Source: Pseudomonas synxantha (GTDB lineage: Bacteria > Pseudomonadota > Gammaproteobacteria > Pseudomonadales > Pseudomonadaceae). Taken from it: 64,000 bases of DNA. The notes under the pieces were generated by a model. The model was not told the DNA's origin. It saw nothing but the letters and a program-made list of their open reading frames with translations, and ran no database searches. Below, one piece after another: positions 52,081 through 62,323 of this stretch (its first letter is position 1; every line of letters starts with the position of its first letter). Made by a program: the position numbers and the translations under genes. The stretch covers positions 1,798,001-1,862,000 of the forward strand of contig NZ_LT629786.1 in assembly GCF_900105675.1 (NCBI RefSeq), given 5' to 3'.

Positions 52081-52567
52081 GTTTGCGGATCCAGGTGTCG
52101 ACGGCCTGGGTCAGGCCGGCGATGGCTTTGTCATCGAGTTTGCATTCGGGTTTGTAGGCGCCTTCCACCAGCACCATCCAGCGCGTCAGGCCGGCCGCGG
52201 GGCAGCGGTTATCCAGGAAGGCCAGCCATTTGCGCCCGTTGAGGGTGTGGCTCTGGCTGTAAGGGTAGTCGTTGCGACACAGGCGCTTGAGCAGGCCGTT
52301 GAGTTGTTGCAGCCAAGCGCCGGCGGGGGCGCCGTCGTAAGGCTTGGGCATCAGCGCCAACTCGGCCAGGGCGGCGATGCGCAACGGGTCCAGCGGTTGT
52401 TCGGCGCGGGCCACGGGGTGGCGGGTCGGCAGCAAGTGACGCAACGACCACAGGCCCCAACCGAGCAGTGGGATCACCAGCAGCAACAGCCACCAGCCCG
52501 GCGCAGGTGGCCAGAAACCAATGGTTGGCGGGGCAATCAGCGGTTGCAATTGGTCCAGGCTGCTCAT
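52073..52567 (-). CDS. DUF4381 membrane protein of the MoxR operon
   Basis: A 164-aa protein with one membrane segment (about residues 22-46, PPAPGWWLLLLVIPLLGWGLW) and a cytoplasmic helical domain containing RLCRNDYPYSQSHTLNGRKWLAFLD. This matches the small DUF4381 protein always found between DUF58 and BatA genes in MoxR operons. Its stop overlaps batA and its start overlaps the DUF58 stop by one base. Role unknown beyond the operon. Confidence 0.85.
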   Translation of the reverse strand: MSSLDQLQPLIAPPTIGFWPPAPGWWLLLLVIPLLGWGLWSLRHLLPTRHPVARAEQPLDPLRIAALAELALMPKPYDGAPAGAWLQQLNGLLKRLCRNDYPYSQSHTLNGRKWLAFLDNRCPAAGLTRWMVLVEGAYKPECKLDDKAIAGLTQAVDTWIRKHV

Positions 52568-53496
52568 TATTTTTTAACCGGGCGTTGCGGGTTGAGGTAT
52601 TCGCGCAGTTGCTCGACCATTTCACTCTGGGTGCTCAAGGGCATCAGCAGCACGCGCAATTTCTGCGCGAGCCGCTCCCAGCGGGCGATACGCGCCTCGG
52701 CCTGGGCCTTGTAGGCTTGGCGCAAGTCGATGTTCAGCGTGTCCAGCTCCAATTGCGCGCCACGTTCGGCAAAACGCAGCAGCCCGGCGGCGGGCAGGGC
52801 GTGGTCCAGTGGGTCGGAGATCGGCAGCAGCAGCAAGTCGCAATGGCGCGACAGCAGGCTCAGCTGTTGCTCGGCGCCTTCGGTCAATGCGCGTTCATCG
52901 CAGATCACAATCCCCAGGCTGCCCGGGCGCAACACCTCGCGACCACGGCGCAGGGCCATGCCCAGGGCGTCGGCCTCCGGGCGGCTTTCGGTGTTCAGGC
53001 TCTGGTTGACCCGCACCAGGCGGTTGAGTAGCTGCAGCAGGCTTTGCTTGCTGCGCCGCGGCTTGATCTCGTAGTGCTCGCTGTCACCGAATACCAGGCC
53101 GCCGACCCGATCGTTGTGCCCCAGCGCCGCCCAGCCGATCAGGCTGGCGGCCTGGGCGGCGAGCACCGACTTGAACATCTGCCCCGAGCCGAAAAACAGC
53201 CGGCAGCTCTGTTCGACCATGATGAAGATCGGCCGCTCGCGTTCTTCATGGAACAACTTGGTGTGCGGCTCCTGGGTGCGCGCCGTGACGCGCCAGTCGA
53301 TGGTGCGCACGTCGTCGCCGGCCTGGTACACGCGTACCTGGTCGAAGTCGACACCGCGCCCGCGCAGCTTGGAATGATGCAGGCCGATCAATGGGCTGCG
53401 CTGGCCCGGCGTAGAAAACAACTGCACTTCACGCACGTGGTGGCGCATCTCAATCAGTTCACTGAGGGTTACGCGGATACCATCGCCTGCGTTCAT
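52567..53496 (-). CDS. DUF58 domain protein of the MoxR operon
   Basis: A 309-aa soluble protein with the DUF58 signature KLRGRGVDFDQVRVYQAGDDVRTIDWRVTAR (YxxGDDxRxIDW core) followed by a vWA-like fold (PIFIMVEQSCRLFFGS). DUF58 proteins go with MoxR ATPases and vWA proteins and may be client adaptors. ATG 53496 is used. A TTG at 53505 overlapping the MoxR stop is also possible and would add three residues. Confidence 0.88.
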   Translation of the reverse strand: MNAGDGIRVTLSELIEMRHHVREVQLFSTPGQRSPLIGLHHSKLRGRGVDFDQVRVYQAGDDVRTIDWRVTARTQEPHTKLFHEERERPIFIMVEQSCRLFFGSGQMFKSVLAAQAASLIGWAALGHNDRVGGLVFGDSEHYEIKPRRSKQSLLQLLNRLVRVNQSLNTESRPEADALGMALRRGREVLRPGSLGIVICDERALTEGAEQQLSLLSRHCDLLLLPISDPLDHALPAAGLLRFAERGAQLELDTLNIDLRQAYKAQAEARIARWERLAQKLRVLLMPLSTQSEMVEQLREYLNPQRPVKK

Positions 53497-53501
53497 CGAC
53501 T

Positions 53502-54461
<960 letters not shown>

Positions 54462-54601
54462 CGATGACGGTTCCTGGAAAGATGAGCCTGGGGGTGTAAA
54501 ACATGCCAAGGCCCTGGGGCGTCTACTTTAATGCATCGAAAGGGTGGCGACTAACGACGTAACGAGTATTTTTGGCAAAAATTGTAGGAAGAATATCAAT
54601 G

Positions 54602-54685
54602 GGGGAGGGGGCTTGCCCTAATGCCGGGTCAGCCAGCATCAATGTTTACTGGGCCGACGCCTTCGCGCGCAAGCCCCCTCCCACA
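54602..54685. repeat. REPIN-like inverted pair
   Basis: GGGGGAGGGGGCTTGCCC near 54602 and GCAAGCCCCCTCCCAC ending at 54684, in inverted order about 50 bp apart, between the acidic small gene and moxR. Confidence 0.8.
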
Positions 54686-54714
54686 TTTGATCAGCAGTGC
54701 AACGGGTATTCTGC

Positions 54715-55065
54715 TCAGATCCGGCTGAAAGTGCCGGTGTTTTTGAGGATGTTCTGCAGAGTCTCTTGCACGTCGGCCATATCAGCCGCCGCAGTGGTGT
54801 GAATGATCTCCAACTGATCCTTGCCCCCCAGCGCATCGGCATCACCGGCAGCCAGTTCAATAAGCAGGGTTTTATCACTCAAGGTGACTTTCAGCCCATC
54901 CAGCGTAGACGGCTCGTAATCCCAGGTCAGTTCCACTTCATCTTCGTCTGGATAGCGGGTCAGCATGAACATTTCGCCGTTCCTGCCATGGCAGCAAAGC
55001 ATGGCCATGTTGTCTTCTTCGTCGTCACAGGGGTTGACGAGCAGGCGCTCGGTGGTCAATTGCAT
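54715..55065 (-). CDS. Acidic small cytoplasmic protein
   Basis: A 116-aa protein rich in Asp and Glu (DDEEDN, YPDEDEVELTWDYEP) with no signal peptide or membrane segment. The ATG at 55065 has AGAGGA about 6 bases upstream. The family is not recognised. It lies 127 bp downstream of the toxin-like gene on the same strand, so an immunity role is possible. Alternatively it is the conserved gene I recall between moxR and gdhB in other Pseudomonas (PA3069 position). The second reading fits the conserved neighbourhood better. Confidence 0.65.
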   Translation of the reverse strand: MQLTTERLLVNPCDDEEDNMAMLCCHGRNGEMFMLTRYPDEDEVELTWDYEPSTLDGLKVTLSDKTLLIELAAGDADALGGKDQLEIIHTTAAADMADVQETLQNILKNTGTFSRI

Positions 55066-55192
55066 GGGCGGTCCTCTAGAAACAGCACGCGTGGGTGCTA
55101 AAACCTCGATTTTGCCAGTCCGTTGGTGATTATGCCGAATTTAAGTTGCCGGATCTGTCTGGGTCTCAATGAAAGATCAGCCCGGCCGGGGG

Positions 55193-56884
55193 TCATGAAT
55201 TCAAGACCATCTGTTTCAAAAGTGGGATGGCGGGTGCGACAACTGGCTTTATGGCATTACCCAGCCCTGCTGTAACTACAGGTTTGATGGCATTGAACAC
55301 ACCGTAGGTTATTCGGTTATCGGCGTCTGGGCGGTTGTGGACTTTGTCATCTATACCGACGCCTAGCTTCAGTACGCCCGAGGCAATGTTCAGGCCAGTG
55401 AGCAATATGCCGACGGGAGGGAGCGCAATCCCCAGAGGGGTCGCGAATAAGAGCATGATGTCTAGGTACTTGCCGGCCTTGAGAATCTGGTTTTTTGTGC
55501 GGTCGCTATTAAGAACGAATTGCTGGCTGGTACTCTCTTTCATCGCGGATTCTGTATTTCGCTGAAGCTCCTTGAAAGGGTCCCCCTCAATTTTATCACC
55601 GCCGAATATTTCGCCCTCCTTCCAGTCTCCACGTTGTTTGTGAAAGGCCACATGGCCTGGTTGCTGTAGTCGCTGGTGAAATAACTCAAGGCTCTTTTCG
55701 AATCCGGCTTTGAATAAAGACGAACCCTGAATCGACTGCGAGAAATGCTTCTTGAATGCCTCGGCTTTTTCCTTGTCTTTTAACTGTTCACCCAGCCATT
55801 CATTCATCGCTGCGGGCGAGTCAAAAGCATGAAGGGGGGAGGAATTTCCCGGAATATACAAGAGCGTTTTGTTGGTTTTAGTGTCTCGGGTATAGAAAAT
55901 GTCGATGGACTTGAAGCCATTAAACGTCAGGACCTTTGTTTCCAGGTCAGGATCGGGTACATAAGGTTTATTCAATGTCTGGGCAGAGGCGTCCATATAC
56001 GTTTCATTTTTAGGTATGCCGCCCAGGCGCATAGCGATTTTCCGGCTCTCTTCATCCAGCGACTGTTCGTGATGCTGCTTATGTGCTGCTTTGAGGAAGG
56101 AGATTTTACTAAGTGTTGTGTAAGCGTCGCGTGTATTGTTATGTGACCAGTAGAAGTCCAAATAATTGTCGTAAGGCTTTTTGTACGAATGATCCCATAC
56201 CATTTGCTGGAAGTCGGCAGCCGGAATCGGAACATGATTGTCAGCGCTGTATTTATTGGCAGACTCGGATGAAGGCTCGGTGTAAATCCCTTGATAGTGC
56301 GTTCGGTAGCCCTTCTCAGGGGGTAATGGGAAGGTGCCATCGGCGCCTGGGGGTTCGTTGTGACGCGAAATCGGTTCTATCTCAATAGAGGGAGGAGCTG
56401 CGCCTTCGGGAAGCTTGGGCACCTTCATGCTCATTGGGTTGCCTTGAACGTTTGAACGCGCAGCGTCGGCCAATGATATTTTTTGTACGATGGAACCTTT
56501 GTAAGGTTTTTGGGAGTTGTCATAGGCAATGGTCACTAAGTAGGTCTTTTCCGGGTCGAGGTCAATTCCCCATTTATGTTTGATCTGACCTTTAATGTGT
56601 ACGGCAGTATGTTGGTTGGGAGACTTAATGGGTTTGTAGTTGTCTTGTGCCGCACTGTCGAGCGCGTTATTTCTTGGCAGTGGTTCGTTGAAGTATTCTG
56701 GCGTAGCGCCTTCGGGCGTCAGCTTTTTTTTGTATTGCCTCACCTTTTCATCGAACGTAAAGCCCGGAAAATGCCACCGCCTATAGCCTTCGGGTACAGG
56801 CGGGCTGTTTTCAGCTGGCGCATTGTTCTCAGGTATCTGCGCTGAGGTTATCGGAGGGGCGGAAGCTGTGGGGGAAATTGCCAT
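55193..56884 (-). CDS. Dermonecrotic-toxin-like protein, short form
   Basis: A 563-aa protein without a signal peptide. The middle part (about residues 335-420) has the pattern common in DUF6543/dermonecrotic-toxin proteins: FNGFKSIDIFYTRD, LLYIPGNSSPLHAFDS and MNEWLGEQL. The last 100 residues hold Gly- and Pro-rich hydrophobic stretches (LLFATPLGIALPPVGILLTGLNIASG) that could insert into membranes. There is no recognisable catalytic motif, and the chain ends soon after the hydrophobic part, so it may be an effector lacking its usual C-terminal domain. The sequence is visibly AT-richer than gdhB and the bat operon, suggesting horizontal acquisition. Confidence 0.6.
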   Translation of the reverse strand: MAISPTASAPPITSAQIPENNAPAENSPPVPEGYRRWHFPGFTFDEKVRQYKKKLTPEGATPEYFNEPLPRNNALDSAAQDNYKPIKSPNQHTAVHIKGQIKHKWGIDLDPEKTYLVTIAYDNSQKPYKGSIVQKISLADAARSNVQGNPMSMKVPKLPEGAAPPSIEIEPISRHNEPPGADGTFPLPPEKGYRTHYQGIYTEPSSESANKYSADNHVPIPAADFQQMVWDHSYKKPYDNYLDFYWSHNNTRDAYTTLSKISFLKAAHKQHHEQSLDEESRKIAMRLGGIPKNETYMDASAQTLNKPYVPDPDLETKVLTFNGFKSIDIFYTRDTKTNKTLLYIPGNSSPLHAFDSPAAMNEWLGEQLKDKEKAEAFKKHFSQSIQGSSLFKAGFEKSLELFHQRLQQPGHVAFHKQRGDWKEGEIFGGDKIEGDPFKELQRNTESAMKESTSQQFVLNSDRTKNQILKAGKYLDIMLLFATPLGIALPPVGILLTGLNIASGVLKLGVGIDDKVHNRPDADNRITYGVFNAIKPVVTAGLGNAIKPVVAPAIPLLKQMVLNS

Positions 56885-57363
56885 GGACGAGTCTCGATCT
56901 TATATATTAAGCGGTTGCGCCAGGGTAATCATCCATCGATGTTGTAACTGGGCACAGTTATGTATTGATTGGTGAGTCAGCCCCTTGAGACGCCATTGAA
57001 AATAGACATTGGCGCAATAGGCATGGACTATCGAAGGTGCGTAGTGGGCATATTCAATCCCGGTCCTGGCATACCGGCTCTTGACCGAATATGTCGCCGT
57101 GCGGCAAGCAGGGGTCTCGCCACACTCGTTAAGCTGCGCACAGGATGTGCCCTGTGCCGGGAGCCCGACCTGCCTGTCATACCGTCGCCCCGGCCAGGTG
57201 TGTGCCTTATGGAAGTTGTATGTGACCTGACTGTCTTGTCCAGCTTCACCCACCTGTCGCCCTGATTCGTTTATCGTGACCCACGAACAGAGCCGACGGT
57301 CTCCCCGCAAGGGGGTAACACGCGACGCTTCCATCAATAACAAGCCCAAGCGGAGTACCACAG
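56885..57363. other. Spacer upstream of gdhB
   Basis: A 479-bp stretch with no convincing gene on either strand; short open frames here have poor starts and coding character. It probably holds the gdhB promoter and a long leader. A small CCCCGCAAGGGG-type hairpin lies near 57304, about 50 bases before the start codon. Confidence 0.5.
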
Positions 57364-60300
57364 ATGGCGTTTTTCACCGCAGCCAGCAAGGCCGACTTCC
57401 AGCACCAACTGCAAGCGGCACTGGCCCAGCACATCAGTGAACAGGCACTGCCACAAGTGGCGCTGTTCGCTGAGCAATTCTTCGGCATCATTTCCCTGGA
57501 TGAACTGACCCAGCGTCGCCTTTCCGACCTGGCCGGTTGCACCCTGTCTGCCTGGCGCCTGCTTGAGCGCTTTGATCACACCCAACCGCAAGTGCGGGTC
57601 TACAACCCCGATTACGAACGTCATGGCTGGCAATCGACCCACACCGCGGTCGAAGTGCTGCACCATGACCTGCCTTTTTTGGTGGACTCGGTACGCACCG
57701 AGCTGAACCGCCGCGGCTACAGTATCCACACCCTGCAAACCACCGTGCTCAGCGTGCGTCGTGGCAGCAAGGGCGAGCTGCTGGAAGTCCTGCCAAAGGG
57801 CACCCAGGGCGACGGCATCCTGCAAGAATCGCTGATGTACCTGGAAATCGACCGTTGCGCCAACGCCGCCGAATTGAACGTGCTGAGCAAAGAGCTTGAG
57901 CAGGTGCTGGGCGAAGTGCGCGTGGCCGTTGCCGATTTCGAGCCGATGAAAGCCAAGGTCCAGGACCTGCTGGCTGGTATCGATGCCAGCCCATTTGCCA
58001 TCGACGGCGAAGAAAAAGCCGAGATCAAGAACTTCCTCGAATGGCTGGTGGGCAACCACTTCACCTTCCTCGGCTACGAAGAGTTCGTGGTACGTGACGA
58101 GGCGGACGGCGGTCATATCGAATATGACGCCAGCTCCTTCCTCGGTCTGACCAAACTGCTGCGCGCCGGCCTCACCGCCGAAGATCTGCGCATCGAAGAC
58201 TACGCGGTAGCCTATCTGCGCGAACCGACCGTGCTGTCGTTCGCCAAGGCTGCACACCCAAGCCGCGTGCACCGCCCGGCTTACCCGGACTATGTGTCGA
58301 TCCGTGAAATCAGCGCCGACGGCAAGGTTATCAAGGAACACCGCTTCATGGGCCTGTATACCTCTTCGGTGTATGGCGAAAGCGTGCGGGTGATTCCTTA
58401 CATCCGCCGCAAGGTCGCTGAGATCGAACGTCGTTCGGGCTTCCAGGCCAAGGCGCACCTGGGCAAGGAACTGGCCCAGGTGGTTGAAGTGCTGCCCCGT
58501 GACGACCTGTTCCAGACCCCGGTGGACGAGCTGTTCAGCACAGTGATGTCAATCGTGCAGATCCAGGAACGCAACAAGATCCGCGTGTTCCTGCGCAAAG
58601 ACCCGTACGGTCGGTTCTGCTACTGCCTGGCCTACGTACCGCGCGACATCTACTCCACCGAAGTGCGCCAGAAGATCCAGCAAGTGCTGATGGATCGCCT
58701 GAAAGCGTCGGACTGCGAGTTCTGGACCTTCTTCTCCGAGTCGGTACTGGCCCGTGTGCAACTGATCCTGCGGGTCGACCCAAAGAACCGCCTGGACATC
58801 GACCCGCTGCAACTGGAAAAAGAAGTGGTGCAAGCCTGCCGCAGCTGGCAGGACGACTACGCCAGCCTGGTGGTGGAAAGCTTCGGCGAAGCCCATGGCA
58901 CCAACGTGCTGGCGGACTTCCCGAAAGGCTTCCCGGCCGGCTACCGCGAGCGTTTTGCCGCGCATTCGGCCGTGGTCGACATGCAGCACCTAAACAGCCT
59001 CACCGAAGCCAACCCGCTGGTGATGAGCTTCTATCAGCCCCTGGGCCAGGTTTCCGGCCAGCGTGAGCTGCATTGCAAGCTTTACCACGCCGATACCCCG
59101 CTGGCACTGTCCGACGTGCTGCCGATCCTGGAAAACCTCGGCCTGCGCGTGCTGGGTGAGTTCCCGTATCGCCTGCGCCACGCCAATGGCCGTGAATTCT
59201 GGATCCATGACTTTGCGTTCATCGCCGCCGAAGGCGTGAACCTGGATATCCAGCAGCTCAACGACACCCTGCAGGACGCGTTCGTGCATATCGTCCACGG
59301 CGATGCCGAGAACGATGCATTCAACCGTCTGGTACTGACCGCTGGCCTGCCTTGGCGCGACGTTGCGCTGCTGCGTGCTTATGCTCGCTACCTCAAGCAG
59401 ATCCGCCTGGGCTTCGACCTGGGTTACATCGCCAGCACCCTGAACAACCACACCGACATCGCCCGCGAGTTGACCCGGCTGTTCAAGACCCGCTTCTACC
59501 TGGCGCGCAAGCTCACCGCCGACGACCTGGAAGACAAGCAGCAGCGCCTGGAACAAGCGATTCTCACTGCCCTGGACGACGTCCAGGTGCTCAACGAAGA
59601 TCGCATCCTGCGTCGCTACCTGGACCTGATCAAGGCCACGCTGCGTACCAACTTCTACCAGACCGACGCCAACGGCCAGAACAAGTCGTACTTCAGCTTC
59701 AAGTTCAATCCGCATGCGATTCCTGAGCTGCCAAAGCCGGTACCGAAGTTCGAAATCTTCGTGTACTCGCCGCGTGTCGAAGGTGTGCACCTGCGCTTTG
59801 GTAATGTCGCCCGTGGCGGCCTGCGCTGGTCCGACCGTGAAGAAGACTTCCGTACCGAAGTATTGGGCCTGGTAAAAGCCCAGCAGGTGAAGAACTCGGT
59901 GATCGTGCCGGTGGGTGCCAAGGGCGGCTTCCTGCCGCGTCGCCTGCCATTGGGTGGCAGCCGTGACGAGATCGCGGCCGAGGGTATCGCCTGCTACCGC
60001 ATCTTCATTTCCGGCCTGCTGGACATTACCGACAACCTGAAGGATGGCGCCCTGGTGCCACCGGCCAACGTCGTGCGTCATGACAATGATGACCCGTACC
60101 TGGTGGTGGCGGCGGACAAGGGTACTGCGACCTTCTCCGACATCGCCAACGGCATTGCCATCGACTACGGCTTCTGGCTGGGTGATGCATTTGCTTCCGG
60201 CGGTTCGGCCGGTTACGACCACAAGAAAATGGGCATCACCGCCAAGGGCGCGTGGGTCGGTGTGCAGCGTCATTTCCGTGAGCGCGGCATCAACGTGCAG

Positions 60301-62223
60301 GAAGACAGCATCACTGTGGTGGGCGTCGGCGATATGGCCGGTGACGTGTTCGGTAACGGCTTGCTGATGTCCGACAAGCTGCAATTGGTTGCAGCCTTCA
60401 ACCACATGCACATCTTCATCGACCCGAACCCTAACCCGGCCACCAGCTTCGTCGAGCGCAAGCGTTTGTTCGAGCTGCCGCGTTCGTCGTGGACCGACTA
60501 CGACACCAGCATCATGTCCGAAGGCGGCGGTATCTTCTCGCGCAGCGCCAAGAGCATCGCCATCTCGCCACAGATGAAGGAACGCTTCGACATCCAGGCC
60601 GACAAGCTGACCCCGACCGAACTGCTCAACGCCTTGCTCAAGGCGCCGGTGGACCTGTTGTGGAACGGCGGCATCGGCACCTACGTCAAGGCCAGCACCG
60701 AGAGCCATGCCGACGTGGGCGACAAGGCCAACGACGCGCTGCGCGTCAACGGCAACGAGCTGCGCTGCAAGGTGGTGGGCGAGGGCGGCAACCTCGGCAT
60801 GACCCAGCTGGGTCGTGTGGAATTCGGCCTCAATGGCGGCGGTTCCAACACCGACTTCATCGATAACGCCGGTGGTGTGGATTGCTCCGACCACGAAGTG
60901 AACATCAAGATCCTGCTCAACGAAGTGGTGCAGGCCGGTGACATGACCGACAAGCAACGCAACCAGTTGCTGGCGAGCATGACCGACGAAGTCGGCCACC
61001 TGGTGTTGGGCAACAACTACAAGCAGACCCAGGCCCTGTCCCTGGCGGCGCGCCGTGCCTACGAGCGCGCCGCCGAGTACAAGCGTCTGATGAGCGACCT
61101 GGAAGGCCGTGGCAAGCTGGATCGCGCCATTGAGTACTTGCCCACCGAAGAGCAGCTCAGCGAGCGCGCTTCTGCCGGCAAGGGCCTGACCCGTCCGGAG
61201 CTGTCGGTGCTGATCTCGTACAGCAAGATCGACCTCAAGGAAGCGCTGCTCAAGTCGCTGGTGCCGGATGACGAGTACCTGACCCGTGACATGGAGACCG
61301 CGTTCCCGCCGAGCCTGGTGGCCAAGTTCGGTGAGGCCATGCGTCGTCACCGTCTCAAGCGCGAGATCGTCAGCACCCAGATCGCCAACGACCTGGTCAA
61401 CCACATGGGCATCACCTTCGTGCAGCGCCTCAAGGAGTCGACCGGCATGAGCCCGGCGAACGTGGCCGGCGCCTATGTGATCGTGCGCGACATCTTCCAC
61501 CTCCCGCACTGGTTCCGTCAGATTGAGGCCTTGGACCACCAGGTCTCTGCCGACGTGCAACTGGAACTGATGGACGAGCTGATGCGCCTGGGCCGTCGCG
61601 CTACGCGCTGGTTCCTGCGCAGCCGTCGCAACGAGCAGGACGCCGGGCGTGACACCGCGCACTTCGGACCACACCTGGCCGCGTTGGGTCTCAAGCTCGA
61701 CGAGTTGCTGGAAGGTCCGACCCGCGAAGGTTGGCAGACCCGCTACCAGGCCTACACCGAAGCTGGTGTGCCGGAGTTGCTGGCGCGCATGGTGGCCGGT
61801 ACGACTCACCTGTACACCTTGCTGCCGATCATCGAAGCTGCCGACGTGACCGGGCATGACGCCGCCGAAGTGGCCAAGGCCTACTTTGCGGTTGGCAGCG
61901 CCCTGGACCTGCCGTGGTACCTGCAGCAGATCAGCGATCTGCCGGTAGCCAACAACTGGCAGGCCCAGGCCCGCGAAGCCTTCCGCGACGATGTGGACTG
62001 GCAGCAACGGGCGATCACCATCGCGGTCCTGCAAATGGCCGACGCGCCCCAAGACATGGAAGCCCGCGTGGCCCTGTGGCTTGAGCAACACCAGGACATG
62101 GCTGATCGCTGGCGCGCGATGATGGTGGAAATCCGTGCTGCCGTGGGCACGGACTACGCCATGTATGCAGTGGCCAACCGTGAGTTGCTGGACCTGGCGT
62201 TGAGCGGTCAGTCGGTGCTGTAA
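57364..62223 (+). CDS. gdhB: NAD-dependent glutamate dehydrogenase, large (180-kDa class)
   Basis: A 1619-aa enzyme of the GDH-180 class, converting glutamate to 2-oxoglutarate and ammonium with NAD+, mainly catabolic (arginine and glutamate use). The length matches P. aeruginosa GdhB. The N-terminal about 700 residues hold regulatory ACT-like domains. The catalytic core lies near 790-1200 with LRFGNVARGGLRWSDREEDFRTEVLGLVKAQQVKNSVIVPVGAKGGF (substrate and catalytic lysines) and the Rossmann motif GVGDMAGDVFGNG. The C-terminal domain follows. ATG 57364 with GGAG upstream. A clear terminator follows. It is monocistronic. Confidence 0.97.
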   Translation: MAFFTAASKADFQHQLQAALAQHISEQALPQVALFAEQFFGIISLDELTQRRLSDLAGCTLSAWRLLERFDHTQPQVRVYNPDYERHGWQSTHTAVEVLHHDLPFLVDSVRTELNRRGYSIHTLQTTVLSVRRGSKGELLEVLPKGTQGDGILQESLMYLEIDRCANAAELNVLSKELEQVLGEVRVAVADFEPMKAKVQDLLAGIDASPFAIDGEEKAEIKNFLEWLVGNHFTFLGYEEFVVRDEADGGHIEYDASSFLGLTKLLRAGLTAEDLRIEDYAVAYLREPTVLSFAKAAHPSRVHRPAYPDYVSIREISADGKVIKEHRFMGLYTSSVYGESVRVIPYIRRKVAEIERRSGFQAKAHLGKELAQVVEVLPRDDLFQTPVDELFSTVMSIVQIQERNKIRVFLRKDPYGRFCYCLAYVPRDIYSTEVRQKIQQVLMDRLKASDCEFWTFFSESVLARVQLILRVDPKNRLDIDPLQLEKEVVQACRSWQDDYASLVVESFGEAHGTNVLADFPKGFPAGYRERFAAHSAVVDMQHLNSLTEANPLVMSFYQPLGQVSGQRELHCKLYHADTPLALSDVLPILENLGLRVLGEFPYRLRHANGREFWIHDFAFIAAEGVNLDIQQLNDTLQDAFVHIVHGDAENDAFNRLVLTAGLPWRDVALLRAYARYLKQIRLGFDLGYIASTLNNHTDIARELTRLFKTRFYLARKLTADDLEDKQQRLEQAILTALDDVQVLNEDRILRRYLDLIKATLRTNFYQTDANGQNKSYFSFKFNPHAIPELPKPVPKFEIFVYSPRVEGVHLRFGNVARGGLRWSDREEDFRTEVLGLVKAQQVKNSVIVPVGAKGGFLPRRLPLGGSRDEIAAEGIACYRIFISGLLDITDNLKDGALVPPANVVRHDNDDPYLVVAADKGTATFSDIANGIAIDYGFWLGDAFASGGSAGYDHKKMGITAKGAWVGVQRHFRERGINVQEDSITVVGVGDMAGDVFGNGLLMSDKLQLVAAFNHMHIFIDPNPNPATSFVERKRLFELPRSSWTDYDTSIMSEGGGIFSRSAKSIAISPQMKERFDIQADKLTPTELLNALLKAPVDLLWNGGIGTYVKASTESHADVGDKANDALRVNGNELRCKVVGEGGNLGMTQLGRVEFGLNGGGSNTDFIDNAGGVDCSDHEVNIKILLNEVVQAGDMTDKQRNQLLASMTDEVGHLVLGNNYKQTQALSLAARRAYERAAEYKRLMSDLEGRGKLDRAIEYLPTEEQLSERASAGKGLTRPELSVLISYSKIDLKEALLKSLVPDDEYLTRDMETAFPPSLVAKFGEAMRRHRLKREIVSTQIANDLVNHMGITFVQRLKESTGMSPANVAGAYVIVRDIFHLPHWFRQIEALDHQVSADVQLELMDELMRLGRRATRWFLRSRRNEQDAGRDTAHFGPHLAALGLKLDELLEGPTREGWQTRYQAYTEAGVPELLARMVAGTTHLYTLLPIIEAADVTGHDAAEVAKAYFAVGSALDLPWYLQQISDLPVANNWQAQAREAFRDDVDWQQRAITIAVLQMADAPQDMEARVALWLEQHQDMADRWRAMMVEIRAAVGTDYAMYAVANRELLDLALSGQSVL

Positions 62224-62249
62224 CGACGCGACTGAACGTTAGCGCTTAA

Positions 62250-62283
62250 AAAGTCCCCGGATCGAAAGATTCGGGGATTTTTA
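62250..62283 (+). terminator. Rho-independent terminator of gdhB
   Basis: TCCCCGGATC and GATTCGGGGA pair around a GAAA tetraloop, with A-run before and five T after; about 30 bases past the stop codon. Confidence 0.9.
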
Positions 62284-62323
62284 TTGGGCGCAAGATCAAT
62301 CGGCCAATACGGCAGGTGGGTCG

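Noticed and set aside
54715..55065. Calling the acidic 116-aa protein an immunity protein
   Set aside because: Charge and position alone are weak, and conserved synteny with moxR and gdhB is a better explanation; left as unknown.
56900..57542. Minus-strand frames of about 100-150 codons upstream of and into gdhB
   Set aside because: Poor starts, Cys/Arg-rich composition and overlap with the gdhB start; treated as spacer.
58990..62091. Open frame of 1033 codons on the minus strand across gdhB
   Set aside because: It is a shadow of gdhB caused by high GC3; no ribosome site and His/Val/Gln-rich nonsense-like composition.
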